A stretch of DNA of 64,000 nucleotides from Apostichopus japonicus (GCF_037975245.1 NC_092582.1:22344577-22408576); one strand, 5' to 3'. Shown: positions 1 through 12,915, counted from the first letter of the stretch. Program-made: numbers and translations. The notes: generated from the letters alone by a model not told the origin.

Positions 1-100
1 GGGAGGGGGATAACTGGTAACAAAACGCCCATAGTGTCCCTCATGTCAACGGCTATAGCGCAATGAAATGAAGATTATTTCGAAGAGGAAAGACTCTCAC

Positions 101-3100
101 CTTGTTCACAGAGTAACACGTCTATATTTGGTGGAATAGCCATCTTTTTGCTGGCTATATGGGATAATAAGGTTGTTTTCCCCATACTGTAGAGTACAAT
201 AGTAAAAAAAAAGCAGTTATATATAGTTAAATCATGAAGAAGCAGGGTTCTTTTGAAATAGAATCCAAGTAGATAAGCTTCTGTGAAAGAATGGGAAAAC
301 ATAAATTGATTTTCTTCAGCTATAACAAAATGAACTAATAGAGTATAACTATAAGTAGTGTAAAGTATAATGTATTGATACATTTCAAATGACAGCATGT
401 GCAGTTTTTAAATCTATCTGAGCTGGTAGGAGTTTTGCTGTTGGCACAGTTCTCTGGAAGCATATTCTCTATTGGATGGTTGCACAAAAATGACGTCAAC
501 AGACCCTCTTCATGTTTTAAATTAATTAAGGACTTGCAAGAGGACTTGCATTTCTCATCAGTCATATATTAATGTTGTCATTTTCAACATTATATTTTGA
601 ATTATGCCAAGTTATATTCACAAATTATTTTGATTCCCTCAATAAGAGAGTTGGATGCTCTCTATTTTTAATGAATTATTAACTGTCTTAATTCAATACA
701 CAATAGAGTGTGTCCCCACAAACTGAGTAATTTATTTACTTTCAATACGCAAAGCTGTGTGTCCCCACAAACTGAGTAATTTTATTTACTTTCAATACAC
801 AAAGCTGTGTGTCCCCACAAACTGAGTAATTTTATTTACTTCCATTTGCAAACCTTACAGAGTTGTGATTAACGTCATCGGTCCTGTTGCAATTTTTGGC
901 TTCAATTAATGGTCTACTATAGTATCATGAGACTGTAGGACATCCAAGACAACATTCAACGATTAACCATCGCCAACTCATTGCAGATTGCGGCCTACAA
1001 ATGTACTGTCAGTAGTAACAGTAACAAATGGAGAAACCTAGTCTCAGTTTAGTGGACAAACTATGTAAACCCTAACAGTAATAGAAACAACAACAAAACA
1101 ATAACAACAATGATAATCATAACAATAAGTCTTATATGGCACAGAATCCACACGAAACAGGTTTCTCAATGCTCTTCACAAATGCCAAGTTTAAGCGACC
1201 TAATTAATAACACTTTGAAAAAAGAAGAGTTCCTGATTGTGAACCTGACATTACTGGTAACAACACTGTACTCTTCTCTTAAGATAATCTTGTTTCTTAA
1301 TTCTCCAGCATGCATGTACTTACCCATTAGGGCCTACCAGCCCGTACCTCCTGCCACTGGCGATGGTCAAAGATGCGTTTACAAACAAATCTTTGCCGGC
1401 TGCCGATATAGAAAATTTTTCGATCTGAAGGGGGAAGAAAAAATGAGGACATGTGATCAAAACTCATGTACCAAGCCATGGTGCAAGTGTCAATCTATGG
1501 GTATATATTGAGCAAAATTCACGAAAACAGCATATTTTTCAATGGGAATATTAGTAATTGTGAATCCAATTCTACCATCTACATAGGCAGAATACCAAGC
1601 AAGGGTGCAAGTTCCAATCTGATGGTACTAATCAACTCATGATGGATTGAATGACAACAGATCACACCAGACCAGACAAGACCATCCTCAGATTACATCA
1701 CACAATATATACGCAAATTACAATATTTTTCAACTCAGATAAACAGAGAAAGCCAATCTCATTGTATCATCGAAACAACTGACAAGTGATGTCTTGTTCA
1801 CTCACATCACTAATCACCTGTTTTATCCACTTACATGATATCACAACCAAGCATGTGATATCACGTTCAGGCACATCGGATCACATTCATTCACATGGCC
1901 GAGCACATAACATCACATCACAAGTGATCACCTCCACACATACCAATCCAAAACATACTCTCTGGTAACTTCAGGATCTGTTGAAAACTTACATCAGGTA
2001 CTGAAAGTAATGATAGACACTTATTCCTGTATCTTCAGCAACTCTGCTAAAAGTATAGTGAAACTGTTAGCAAACAATTCCTGTATCTTCAGCAACTCTG
2101 CTAAAAGTATAGTGAAACTGTTAGCAACCAATTCCTGTATCTTCAACAACTCTGCTAAAAGTATAGTGAAACTGTTAGCAACCAATTCCTGTATCTTCAG
2201 CAACTCTGCTAAAAGTATTGTGAAACTATTTTCAAGTAATTACTGTATCTTCAGCAACTCTGTTCACAGTCTTGTGAAACTGTTTTCAACTAATTCCTTT
2301 ACCTTCAAGAACTCTGCTCAAAGTATAGTGAACTGTTATCAACTACTTCCTTGTATCTTCAGCAACTCTGCTCAAACTGTTAGCAATTCATTCTTGTACC
2401 TTCAGCAACTTTGCTCAACATATAGTGAGCTATGGATATAACAAACCTTGATATCTGTAGCATTTTCTAAGAGAGCACCCTTTGCATGTGACTCCTGCTG
2501 CGAGAGAGAAAACTGACCGAGGTCTCCCTCCATTGCCTTCATCTGTTGCATCATCAGTTCCTGAGGGGGGGGGGGGGAAGCAGATAACAAAAAATGACAT
2601 ACTGGCATAGAGGAGAAACAACACCTATGTTGCACAACATTAACGTTCTGTCCTCATTTCACCCTTCAAAAAAGAAGCTTTCCACTTACTCAAATGAAAT
2701 GTGGGACATTTATACTACCACAATGAATAGTACTTCACCATTCTGTGGCCCTGAAATCTCCCCGCCACAGGAGGAGTGGCAATGCCATTCCATGTGACGT
2801 CATCAATCTAGCATAATTTGAGCATGGTCAGCTGGTTACATTGCACCCAGCAAACCTTACCCAGAATGCATCCCAAACCCCACCAGTTTCATTCGGAATC
2901 ATCGTGCGATGCGACACACCACACTGTCACAATATATGGTCGATTGAAAGTAACCTGTTTCGGCCGAGCGCAGTCGATCGCAGTACGTATTCTGTATGTG
3001 TCCAAATCTTCACTTTCCTATTGTACGCTTCTTCTTGATAAATTCTTGAAATCATGATGCATATGCAAACGTTAGCTTTCAAATGTTCTTTGCATTTAGA

Positions 3101-6100
3101 ACTTCATCAAAACGAAACTTTGCTATACAAATATTTGTTTTCCTCAGCGAATAAGTGAGTTTAACATTATTGATAGAAAACAATAACGTTTTCACCTGAC
3201 TTGGCACGATGACATCATTCACTCTGCTGTTGTTGCCAGATGCAATCAGCAAATAACCATCAAATTTGAAAATTTCACATCTTCGTCTTACAAAATGCTA
3301 TGCGGATGTGGTTTTGACTCAAAGATGCAGAAATATTTCAAAACTTTTTAGTACGCAATCAGCTTCTTCGGCCACCAGCAATGTCCCTTTAAATGACACA
3401 GACGTCCTACACGCTGTCACCACTTGACACTTTTTGCTATAATATTAAGACCAAGACTGCTACAGATTCCAACTGACCTTCTTCTTTTGTTTCTTCTTCT
3501 CTTTCCTGCTCATGGGTTTCTCCTCTTTTTCGGCTTTCGTCCTCTCCTGCTCCTCCAAGCTCTCCTTCTCCTCGACATCTTCCTCCTCGACTTCCTCGTC
3601 CACCTCTGCCGGAACAGAACAAACACAAAAATAACTCGGTTAAGGGAAGGCGATCGATATGAAAAATTCTCTCCCTTTACGTGCTCGACATCTGGGACGG
3701 GGGGACTTGAAATTTGAATATAGCAATGGTTTGTTAAAACATGTCAAATTTAGTGGCTACTTTTTGTGTCCACAGTTGCTGGAGTGCAAGAAATGTTTGC
3801 CCCTGATGGGGTGTAAAAATGTACAACTAGTGTATCCTATGGTACATTGTATTACCTCTGTCAAACAAGGGTTCTTACTTGGTAGCTCCATTCCAACAAG
3901 AGGACACCAAAAGGATGACCTCCCTTTGACCTCCCCTTGACCTCCCTTTGACTAAACTGAAAATAATTTTGACCTTGTCATATGAAGTCAATAGAGTGTA
4001 TGTGTTACCTTATCCGTTTTCCTGTGATGCTTCTAAGGAGTTGACTCACTGTGTGACATGCTTAACTAAGTAGTCCAGCCACTTTAACTGATGGAACTAT
4101 GAAATAGCTCTCCAAAACTATTAATGGCACTGAAATATCCTCTAGTGGTTCAAACCATTCAAAATTAATTACTTGGCCTTTTAAGTCATTCTTTATGTAG
4201 TAAGTGAAATGAAGCTGTTATTTAAACCATCACCCCGACCCCTCTTACCATTTTCTTGTTCTTTTATTGCTGGGACTGGTTGTTCTATTTCCTTGTTATC
4301 TTCAGGAGAGAGAAAAAGAAGAAAACATTTATCAAACAAGAAGATAGTTTGCATTAAAAAGAGAATGATGGCATGATCAGATTATTCCATGATGAGGTTA
4401 ATAAGTGTCACCCATTCCTCTTTATTTTCTTGATACAACACTTTCATCAAACTACCACAAAGACTTACAAATATATATATTAGAGCAATTTCAGTTCTCA
4501 ACTCAGATTATTCCCTTTCCTAGTTTGGGCTGTGGGGGGGGGGGGGGTGGTGTTTGGCATGTGTTTTCAATGTCAAATTTCAAATTGCTCCCTCTTTTTG
4601 TTTTTTTCTAGTATTTTTTAGAGAGGAAAAGTAGTCTTCCAGAGTTCTATTTAATTTATTAACACACAACACAAACTCAACCATCATTATTGGTCTATTT
4701 TTGCTGGTTCGATTCCTGCCTAGTTCATTACGTTGTGTCCTTGGGCAAGATGCTTTATCTCAATTGCCTCTCTCCACCCAGGGATTAAATGGGTACCTGT
4801 GAAGGTAACTTGTCATTGGGCGCAGTACATAACTGCAGCCATCTGGAGGGATTGTCTCTGGGAGAGGTTATCATTGACCAGGGGTAATATAACGTCTGTA
4901 AAGCGCTTTGAAACCTATCGCTGGTATAAAGTGCTATATAAATAGAACATTATTATAACCATGTATCACTTCACACCAGTTTTGCCCAAGATAATTATGA
5001 CAATCGTCGGTAGAAACTTGACAATCTTTTGCTAGATAACTCCCAACAGGATTCAACTAAAGCTGGTAAGATTCCTCAGCAGTTAATGATAATACTTTCC
5101 CAATTCCTATATGCAAATTAGGCTAGCCACTGTACATCACTCACCATGAGAGAGCAGTACAATCTTTCGGTTTATTGCTAGTTTTTGTCATTTTTTTATT
5201 TTGTTTTCCCCTCAAACTTTCAAGATGCTGCCTCAAGACTTTATTTAACACATCTGCTGTGAGATAAAACAGAGCAAACCAGCAATACAGAATGGCAGAT
5301 CCCGTTCAACTGATGATGATGACCACAGGAGTTACTCCACAAACACAACCTGCCGGGTGAAAGATGACTTAAAAGATCGTACCTTTACTCTCTTCCTCCA
5401 CATTTGGTTCGTCCTCTGGCTCTGCTTCAGGTTCCATTTCATCCAAAAATGCAAACTTATTTTTCTTTTTTCCTTTCTTCTTTCCTTCTGTTTTCAAGAA
5501 AACACCAAACAGAGACTCTAAATATGAATTATCGCAAAATGACAGAACAAAATAATAAAATAAATAAAGACATGAAAACCCAAATACCCCCCCCCCCCAC
5601 CAAAAAAAAATGACAATCCATTTTAGTCTAGAATCCTCTTTGGTAAGCCCATTTCTTAAATTTTTTGGTTTCTGTTTTAAATTAACGAAAGAAATCTTTC
5701 AAGTCCTACTATCTCTATAGTGGTAAATTATTTTAATTTTATTGTTGTTCCTAAACGTTCACTAAAATTCAGGGTTCTTACTTCCATGAAGTTTTGCAGT
5801 TTGGTTGGGCTGTTTATGTTAAAAAGACTATTAAATATACAACAATGGAAGCTATGGCTCCCTGCTGCAAGAGTAAAATCGCCTGGGACGAGGACATTTT
5901 TGGCCATCTAAACAGGATTAAGTCGTGACAGCCAAAGTTCAATCAATAAAATATTCATGTTCTGTGTTTGACAATTTTTTCCTACCTGGCAATTTCATCT
6001 ACGGATCCTTTTCCCCTACCCCTACTTACTTTTCTCCGGATCTTCTTTCTCTTTTACTTCTTCCTCTTCTGGCATTTCGTCTTCAATGCCCAGACCGGCA

Positions 6101-9100
6101 AATTTGTTGCTTACGGCTTCCGCCTCCTGCTCATTACCTTGTCCTTTTATCTTCTTATTTTGGGGTTCTGTATAGAAAACAATCGTTAACATTTTAAAAA
6201 AATTAATTATATTTCTTGAGGCATTTATACGTCTGAGATCGGCAAACGATGCCACAGACACAACACTTATATTTTTAATGCCAAAGTATCGGTGTGTCTA
6301 CACACTGCAAAATGAAAACCCCCAATGATGACTAAAAGATGAAAATAAAATAAAAAAAGCCACAGAATCTAGGATGTGAGGAATGACATTGACATTTGAA
6401 GGAGCTCCTATGATGAAAAGGATCTGTAATAGATCCTGTGAATAACAACAGAAGGGATACTAACTAGTCTCCTCCGAGGGCTTTTCTTCCTCCTTGTCCT
6501 CTTGCTCATCATCATCATCTTCATCTGGGATATCACCAGCTTCATCCTCTAAGAGGTGAGCAAATTTATTGGAATCGTCTCGGCCACCTTTCTTCCCCTT
6601 CTTCTTATTTTTCGATGGTACTACAAGGAAGCCACAGAAAATATGATTTTTTTCAGCAATCTCAGGTTGAGACCATTTTTGGCAACATATAGATTCTTAG
6701 TGAAAAAATTCATTTTGCATCACAACAAAGTAAGAGACGTAACCGTAAATTACACAGATACGGAGTTACGGAGTTAATTAAATCAACATACAGAGGCTTG
6801 CTACACCTCTCTGATGAGCTCAAGATTGCTCGCGTAGGATCTTGTCTCCTGCTAGCACGGAATGTCAGACAATTTTGGAATCAATTTGACTGCTTTGTCA
6901 TCACAGCGCACATTAATGTCAAGACACCATAGGCTCTCTACATAGGAATTGCATATTTGACAAATCTCCTTGTCAAATATGTGGTAGTGAAATAATGAAA
7001 AAATCTAGTGTTTAACTTTGCATGGCAATGTTGAAGGATCATGAATTTTACCTTTCACAAAATATTCAAGTAACACAGTTGCGTGTAATGATTGAGCATG
7101 TTTCAATTGTGAGGTATGGAGTATCTCGTCCTGTCACATGCCAAGTTTCACTGAAGTGCCATGGACTCAAATTGGAACAGAAGTTGGAGTAGGTTCCGAC
7201 TAGACTCAGACTAGGAGAGCTTTCTGCAAACTTAAAGGCCCACAATCCAGCATTCTCTTCCACGAGGACCGAGCCACGACCCACCTGAACTCCGCCTTCA
7301 TGATTGAAGAATTTTTGTGCCCTAAACGTAGGACGTGCACAACAATTTGCGGACCTTCAGACTAGAATCTTCTGGTCTACCATCTGAAGTCTACATGTGA
7401 AGCAAACTAGCCAATATGCAGTTATCTCACTGTGCACGATGCCAAGGTCAATACTAACTCCAGGGAGCACTGAATTAAACAGTCTTACCCATCAGAGGAT
7501 GGAGGTACTCATCATAAATGACTTACACTGAGTTACATCTTCATCTGAACTATCTCCGCCTCCGAGGTTCGCCAGAGGATCGATGTCATCTTCATCTTTG
7601 TCGTCTACAATCTGTTTCTGCTGCTGCTTTTTACTCTTCTTGTCTTTCTTTTTTGCTGAAAATGAAAGATTAAAGATAAAATTCAAATTCAGAAGAGAAA
7701 ACTTTCTCATCAAATAACCTTTCTCAATCCTACAGAGGGTTAAAGTACCGACCCTTTCGTGGGATTTTTTCCTCAATTCCAAGCATGACGGTTCTAGGTA
7801 CAGATTGTGCATGACTAGTTACATACAAATTGGCAACAGAAAGAGGTAAAGAATGATGTACATGTTTTAGTCTTTGAAAGATATTTATAACACAAACCAA
7901 TTCCCATTAACATAAAGCCGTTAAACAAGTCTAAAATATTTACGATAAAATGGATAATACTTAAAAAAGTAATCAACCAATGAATGTAAAACGGATACCT
8001 CAAAACTTTGGTTTTTAAGTGAAATCGCAAATGATTGACACAGAGATGACATATTTGTCTAAATTCTATCGTAAGGATGAATGTTTATGCGATCATTGTA
8101 CCAAAAGAAACTCAGAGGTACAGACAATACGAATGATGAATCGCTCAACTTGAGGATCATGAGATCAAGTTCTGAGTTTTTTGCATATATTGGTGAACAT
8201 CTATAGTCTTGCAGCTCAAAATCAAAGACAAGAATTATTTCTATTAACATTTGCTTTGCACATTTTCAGTAACATATTAAAAAGGTGCTTTTAAGATTCC
8301 TTCACTTGTTTATATCCACTGATAGAGCAGAATTTATTTTATTAATAATTCCTTTACATATTTGTTATTATAAAGGAGCTTCTAAGATTCCTACACTAGT
8401 TTTTAATCATATATCTAGAGCAGAATTTTTTGTTATTAATATTCGTCTTGATATTTCGAGTTTCATATTAAAAAGGTGCTTCTAAGATTCCTACGCTTGT
8501 TTTTATCCAGACTGAGATAGAGCAGAATTTCTCTTATTAATATCTCTTTTGCACATTTTCAGAAACATATTGTAAAAGGTACTTCTAAGATTCCTACGCT
8601 AGTTTACATTCACAGATAGAGCAGATATAGGATAAGGTATGGTAAAGATCTTACAATTACCACTCTATCATTAACGTGGGCCGATTAAGGGAAAAACTCC
8701 TGTCACCTTTTAAAAATGAAATATGACACCTTTCATGGTATCTATACACTATTTTCCCCCACAGTTTGCACCAGTGATACCCCCTGTTATTTTCTTGTCA
8801 CAAAAACATTGCCAAGAATGTATTCGCATGTACAAATTTGTTCTCCAAATAAGTCCCGCAGATGGTCTCCTGCAGTTCAACTCTTCATATAGACTTTGGG
8901 TACGGTAGTTCAATGATGGGGGAAGCCTGGCCTTCTAATCCAAGCCCCTTAAACTCCTCAGAGATAGACACTGACCTTTCTTTGCTTGGCCCTGTGTTTG
9001 AGCATTCTCTTCTTGTTCTGTCACATTTGGCTTAGAGTCTCCCTTTGTGTCTCCATCGTCCCATTCCTCATCTTTAGTGTTGCGCCCTCCCTTGTTCTTG

Positions 9101-9111
9101 TTTTTCGGCAT
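101..9111 (-). CDS. ABCF1: ABCF1, ATP-binding cassette subfamily F protein (5' part, residues 1-381)
   Basis: ABCF1 is a soluble ABC ATPase that binds eIF2 and ribosomes and promotes translation initiation. Coding exons, in order: 9111-8976, 7655-7527, 6620-6465, 6167-6030, 5487-5383, 4299-4249, 3605-3478, 2560-2447, 1424-1324, 186-101; all have AG/GT borders and matching phase. The start ATG (9111) gives MPKNKNKGG, close to the MPK start of vertebrate ABCF1. Residues 1-280 are a Lys-rich and acidic low-complexity tail, as in the family. Residues 314-319 (ENATDIK area) lead into the first ABC domain, with [25 protein letters not shown] and a Walker A at 350-357 (GPNGMGKT). Exon 10 reads [12 protein letters not shown], nearly the same as human. 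The rest of ABC domain 1 and all of domain 2 lie left of the window. A possible 5' UTR intron acceptor ends at 9148. Family assignment is firm; the partial state is only a window edge. Confidence 0.94.
690..842. repeat. Short tandem repeat, about 50 bp x 3
   Basis: Three near-identical units carry the core GTCCCCACAAACTGAGTAAT, starting at 712, 761 and 811. They sit in the last ABCF1 intron seen here. No coding potential is evident. Confidence 0.8.
2010..2420. repeat. 54-bp minisatellite, about 7 copies, in an ABCF1 intron
   Basis: A 54-bp unit beginning TTCCTGTATCTTCAGCAACT repeats about seven times, nearly perfect on the left and decaying to the right. Because 54 is divisible by three it keeps open frames on both strands (18-residue period, for example [16 protein letters not shown] on the plus strand). 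It lies between ABCF1 exons at 2447 and 1424, so these open frames are taken as by-products of the period and not as genes. Confidence 0.88.
2566..4248. other. ABCF1 introns with dispersed repeat
   Basis: Apart from the exon at 3478-3605 this stretch is intronic. A 13-base G run abuts the acceptor of the 2447-2560 exon. Positions 3225-3400 hold one copy of a dispersed repeat with the core CTGTTGTTGCCAGATGCA, also found near 34790, 48855 and 52205. A TAGTCCAGCCACTTTAA motif near 4070 recurs near 17140. Confidence 0.55.
3225..3400. repeat. Dispersed repeat copy (TGTTGCCAG family)
   Basis: Shares the ordered blocks TGTTGCCAGAT, TACAAAATGCT, GGATG, GATGCAGAAA and TTT-rich end with 48855-49010, and more weakly with 34785-34915 and 52205-52335. 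No reading frame is kept, so it is probably a short non-autonomous element or an old fragment. Confidence 0.5.
4676..4955 (+). mobile_element. tRNA-type SINE
   Basis: A B-box-like GGTTCGATTCC (4708-4718) is followed by the block TGTCCTTGGGCAAGATGCTT, then CACCCAGGGATTAAATGGGT and a 3' end with GTAAAGCGCTTTGAAACC and GCTATATAAATAG, ending in a short ATTATTAT tail. This layout matches the tRNA-derived SINEs that are widespread in fish and marine invertebrates. The A box is not clear, so the 5' end is uncertain. It lies in an ABCF1 intron, opposite in strand to the gene. Confidence 0.75.
8275..8640. repeat. Degenerate tandem repeat of about 97 bp, 4 copies
   Basis: Units starting near 8282, 8371, 8470 and 8574 share CTTCTAAGATTCCTAC followed by GATAGAGCAGAATTT and a TTATTAATAT block. 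The array lies in ABCF1 intron 1. Units differ by several percent and by small indels, so it is older than the other arrays in the window. Confidence 0.75.
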
Positions 9112-10573
9112 TTTGTATTATTTGGCGATGTGTCTTATAGCTAAAACCTGCAGAGTAGAGAATTTCCATCAAAATTAAGCTACATTCTAAAATTTATTCT
9201 CGCAATTAGCATAAAATATTTTTATTATATGTTTATCCTTTGCAAAATAAAGTATTTCATTGAATGTCCCAGTACTGAAGATTTAAACTTAATAAATCAA
9301 AATTGATCTTTGGAAAATGTGAGCATCAAAAGTTGAATTGGAAAATTTATAGTGAGGACTATTCTGGTACGGTATGTAATACGACACTTTTGGAAATTTG
9401 ATCACATGACTCATCATTAGAAGTTTGCTTTCAAGTTTCTCAAGGTAATTTTTCAACAATGAAGTTAATTTGCAAAACTAGATCCAAATCATCACTATCC
9501 AGTAACATTTTTTTCTTTACTTAAATGTCAATCAATGTTTCATCACAATATTGTAGACCTAGGCTAGATTTTTATAACACATGGCAAAGCTAGAGATGTG
9601 AGAATTTGATTAATTTATTTGCAAAGAAGTACAATTTGCCTGGTCAAGGTCTTAAAGTTAAGGGAGTGATTTAAACCAACCATTACAGCAAATTTTGTGA
9701 ATATATTTTAGTTTGTAAAGTAGTAACCATCAGTTAGCCAACTTGGGCTCAGTTGCACTTAGTTATATACTCAAAAATCTTTTTAAAAATTTATTTAGCC
9801 AACAATATGCTTTTTTGCCTCAAATTTCAACTGTTACCATACCAGGGTTAGGCCAATTTATATTTTGTCTCATGACAAGGATAGGCCTAGGCCTACTGTA
9901 TGTAGTTATATTTCTGGTATTTCTTCCCTATTACTACAACCTAGGTGCCATCACGACCTAAATTGGTATCAATGATTTGAAATAATATGGACCTTGTGGA
10001 ACCGGTACAGCATTTCGTGCCGAAAATTTGTAAGTCGAGGCCTAAAATTATATTAATGCGACCTAGCCTAGTAGTAATAACAATAAAGGCCTTGTCTAGG
10101 CCTAGGCCCTAATGTCAGCCTAAGTTCCAAACGTTATATACCCAGGAAGTTTCCATGTGTTGTCCTATCTACAACCATTCCGCTACTATCTTACGATAAT
10201 AAGTAATAAGTAATATCATTAAATATTCCTACAGTTTCATATTGAGATAATGAAATAAAATTGAAAATGAAAGATACAATGAACACACTTTTTCCTTCTT
10301 TCGCGGTAAAGTAGACGCTTCTTCAGCAAACGCAGCTTGTGTATTTCGCAATAAACATGAAATACATGTGTCAACGGTTTGGGGGCAGTGTCTTAACTAC
10401 AAGTGTTTCACACTTTTTATGCCCGCCCATTCGCCAAATATGCGAGTAGATATTACATGAAGACTATACTAAGTAGGCGTGGTAAAGTGAAACGTAGACC
10501 TGTAACACTTACAACTTACGTGACATTGGACGTATCATTTGTGCGACATCAGTTTAGCTTCAACACCACAAAC
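9112..10573. promoter_or_regulatory. Divergent promoter region between ABCF1 and IMP3
   Basis: The two start codons face away from each other 1.46 kb apart. On the minus side a likely 5' UTR acceptor (CTGCAG, ending at 9148) suggests that ABCF1 has an upstream non-coding exon nearer to 10.3 kb. On the plus side a pyrimidine run at 10287-10299 (CTTTTTCCTTCTTTC) resembles a 5' TOP start, as expected for a gene of the translation machinery. No TATA box is evident. The stretch 9880-10150 is rich in TAGGCCTA-type words. Start sites are inferred and not shown. Confidence 0.5.
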
Positions 10574-12915
10574 ATGAGAAAATTGAAGTATCACGAGAAG
10601 AAACTTCTCAAGAAAGTTGATTTTATTTCTTGGGAAGTGGATAACAACCTTCATGAAGTGAAGGTAATGAGAAAATACCACATCCAGAAACGAGAAGACT
10701 ACACAAAGTAAGGACCGACCAATTTATTCCCGACATATGTTTACTGTATTGTTAATAATAGGTTAGGCTAAGCCAAAGTCTTACCTTAGCCTACCGTATC
10801 ATAGACCTTGCCTAAGTTTACCAGAAGAAGTTACTGTGCCTCAGTCTGGGAGTGTGACTCAAGCCATATGTAGGGCCTAAGTCCTATTCCTAGCATAGTA
10901 ATTATGGTGAATTTCAGTCAGTCCATAGTAGGCCTCGTTTTAAAATGCTCAGAAATTAACAAACCTAGGCCGTCAGCCTTTTCAGCTAAGTACTGTTAGT
11001 GTTACTACTAGTGTTACTTATTTAGTGTTGGCATAAATGTACTAGTAGTACTACTACTAGTGCTAGGCTATCCTAGAGTAGAAAAATATGCCCAAGTAAC
11101 GTTGCTCCTAGTGATCAAATGTTAGGAATAGTGATGTGATCTGTCAATAAATTGCTTCCAGGTACCCGTATGCTAATTTTGGACAGTTCCCCGAGTACTT
11201 ATACATATTAAGATTGTAAACAACTATTCATGTCATCAGTTCAATGATTTATACACTCTGGTACCGACATCAAGAAGGCATCGAATGACATCAATGTGGC
11301 TATAACTATAATGGCTATATGTGGCTGAGGCTATAATGAAATTGTTTCTTTTCCAGGTATAATAAGCTCAGTCGCCATGTACGAGTCCTTTCAGAAAAGA
11401 TCAAACAATTAGAGCCCAAGGATCCATACAGAATCCAAGCAACCTCTCAGCTTCTAGATAAATTGTAAGTCATTTCATTGTTAACTTTCAGATCATTTTC
11501 TTTTATATTTCTACTTTAAAATATTATTGCTTGTTAGATTTTTTGTGTTTGAAGCTAACTTTTATATGCTCATGTAGAAAATATTATTTGTCAGACCATA
11601 ATTCTAGCAAATCTGGCATATTACTGATGACTGGTTCTGCTTAATAATAATAGTACTAGTTTGGTTAACTGACCAGAGAGCAAGCTTGTTGATTTGAAAG
11701 TTAGCTTGTCAAGTTGGAAGAAAAATTGGTAGCCTACATGTATGAAAAATTCAACTAATTAATGTTCAAAAACTAGTATTTCATATTGTTACCCGTAACA
11801 TTTATGACTTACCTCAAGACATGGACATGTAAGTGTGGAACCTTTATGAATGAGCAAGATACATCAGTAGAGACATTCAGTTTTGAGCACCTTCTGTGAA
11901 GTTAACGTTAAATCGCTGTTTCAACTATTTTGGCTAATAAGGTACAAGATGGGCCTAATTGCAACAAAGAGTAACTTGGAAAACAGTATGAAAGTCACAG
12001 CCTCGTCGTTCTGTCGAAGGAGACTCCCCGTGGTCATGGTTCGGTTACACATGGCCCAGACGGTGAAGAATGCTGTGGAGTACATTGAACAGGGACACGT
12101 CCGGGTCGGTCCAGAGTTAGTCCTTGATCCTGCTTTTTTGGTGACACGGTTTGTGAATTTTTGTATTTACTTCAGTAATATTTATTCCAGGTATTGAGTT
12201 CAAATTCAATGCTACTTGATACTTAAATACCATAACATGCAAGTCCAATACCCCTGACTATAGGTCCCTTTGATATGAAATGATGTCTACTGTATGTTGC
12301 AAAGTGTTTGGGCGATGAAATGTGGAGCAGGGATGGAACCAGTAACTACTGGTTTATCAACCTAAGTTTAGGTGGATAATTTATCAAAGAATTTTCTTCG
12401 TTTCAAAGAACCCATACGTTTATAATTTTCTATATCGATAAATGTCTCCCTTACATTTTTTTGGGCAGTCTAGACCAATTGCCAATACACATTTTATGAT
12501 TTCAAAATGTTAATGCCTCCTTACAAGAAACTTTGAAACCTTGCTTTTCTACAGAAATTTGGAAGACTTTGTGACTTGGACAGACACATCCAAAATCAGG
12601 AAGCACATCATGGAATATAACCAAGAGGTAGGTGCAGATTGTATTCAGAAGGATTGAGTTGGTGTAATTTGCTCTAGATGATAAAAGAAAATAATTTGTA
12701 GGAAAATTGGAATATGTTTTAAGTCAATCTTATATGTCAGAAGTAACAATTTTCAAACAGAAAGTGAATGTTTATGATGGTTAATTTGTTCACAATGTAC
12801 AGAATGTTGTTTACCTTTTGTCAAACTTTTGATGGTAAAGATTTCTTCAGCGATGAATAAATTAATAAATTTCATTTGTCATCTTTTACAGCGGGATGAC
12901 TTTGACTTCTTTTGA
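10574..12915 (+). CDS. IMP3: IMP3, U3 small nucleolar ribonucleoprotein protein
   Basis: IMP3 is a nucleolar protein of the small-subunit processome. It bridges U3 snoRNA and pre-rRNA with IMP4 and MPP10 for early cleavage of the 18S precursor. Exons: 10574-10707, 11357-11464, 11942-12148, 12555-12627, 12892-12915, all phase-consistent, giving 181 residues (human 184). The start [12 protein letters not shown] matches the family N-terminus and has A at -3. Residues 44-50 read REDYTKYN. The S4 RNA-binding domain (about 108-165) includes SSFCRRRLP and [14 protein letters not shown], followed by DPAFLVTR. It ends RDDFDFF. An in-frame ATG at 10457 would add 39 residues but is not conserved in the family. 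The gene is split by four introns here, whereas the human gene has no coding introns. It converges on LRRIQ3. Confidence 0.96.

Noticed and set aside
1786-1968. His- and Thr-rich open frame on the plus strand
   Set aside because: Generated by repeated TCACAT-type words in an ABCF1 intron.
2010-2441. 143-residue open frame on the plus strand and a matching one on the minus strand
   Set aside because: Both come from the 54-bp minisatellite, whose length is a multiple of three.
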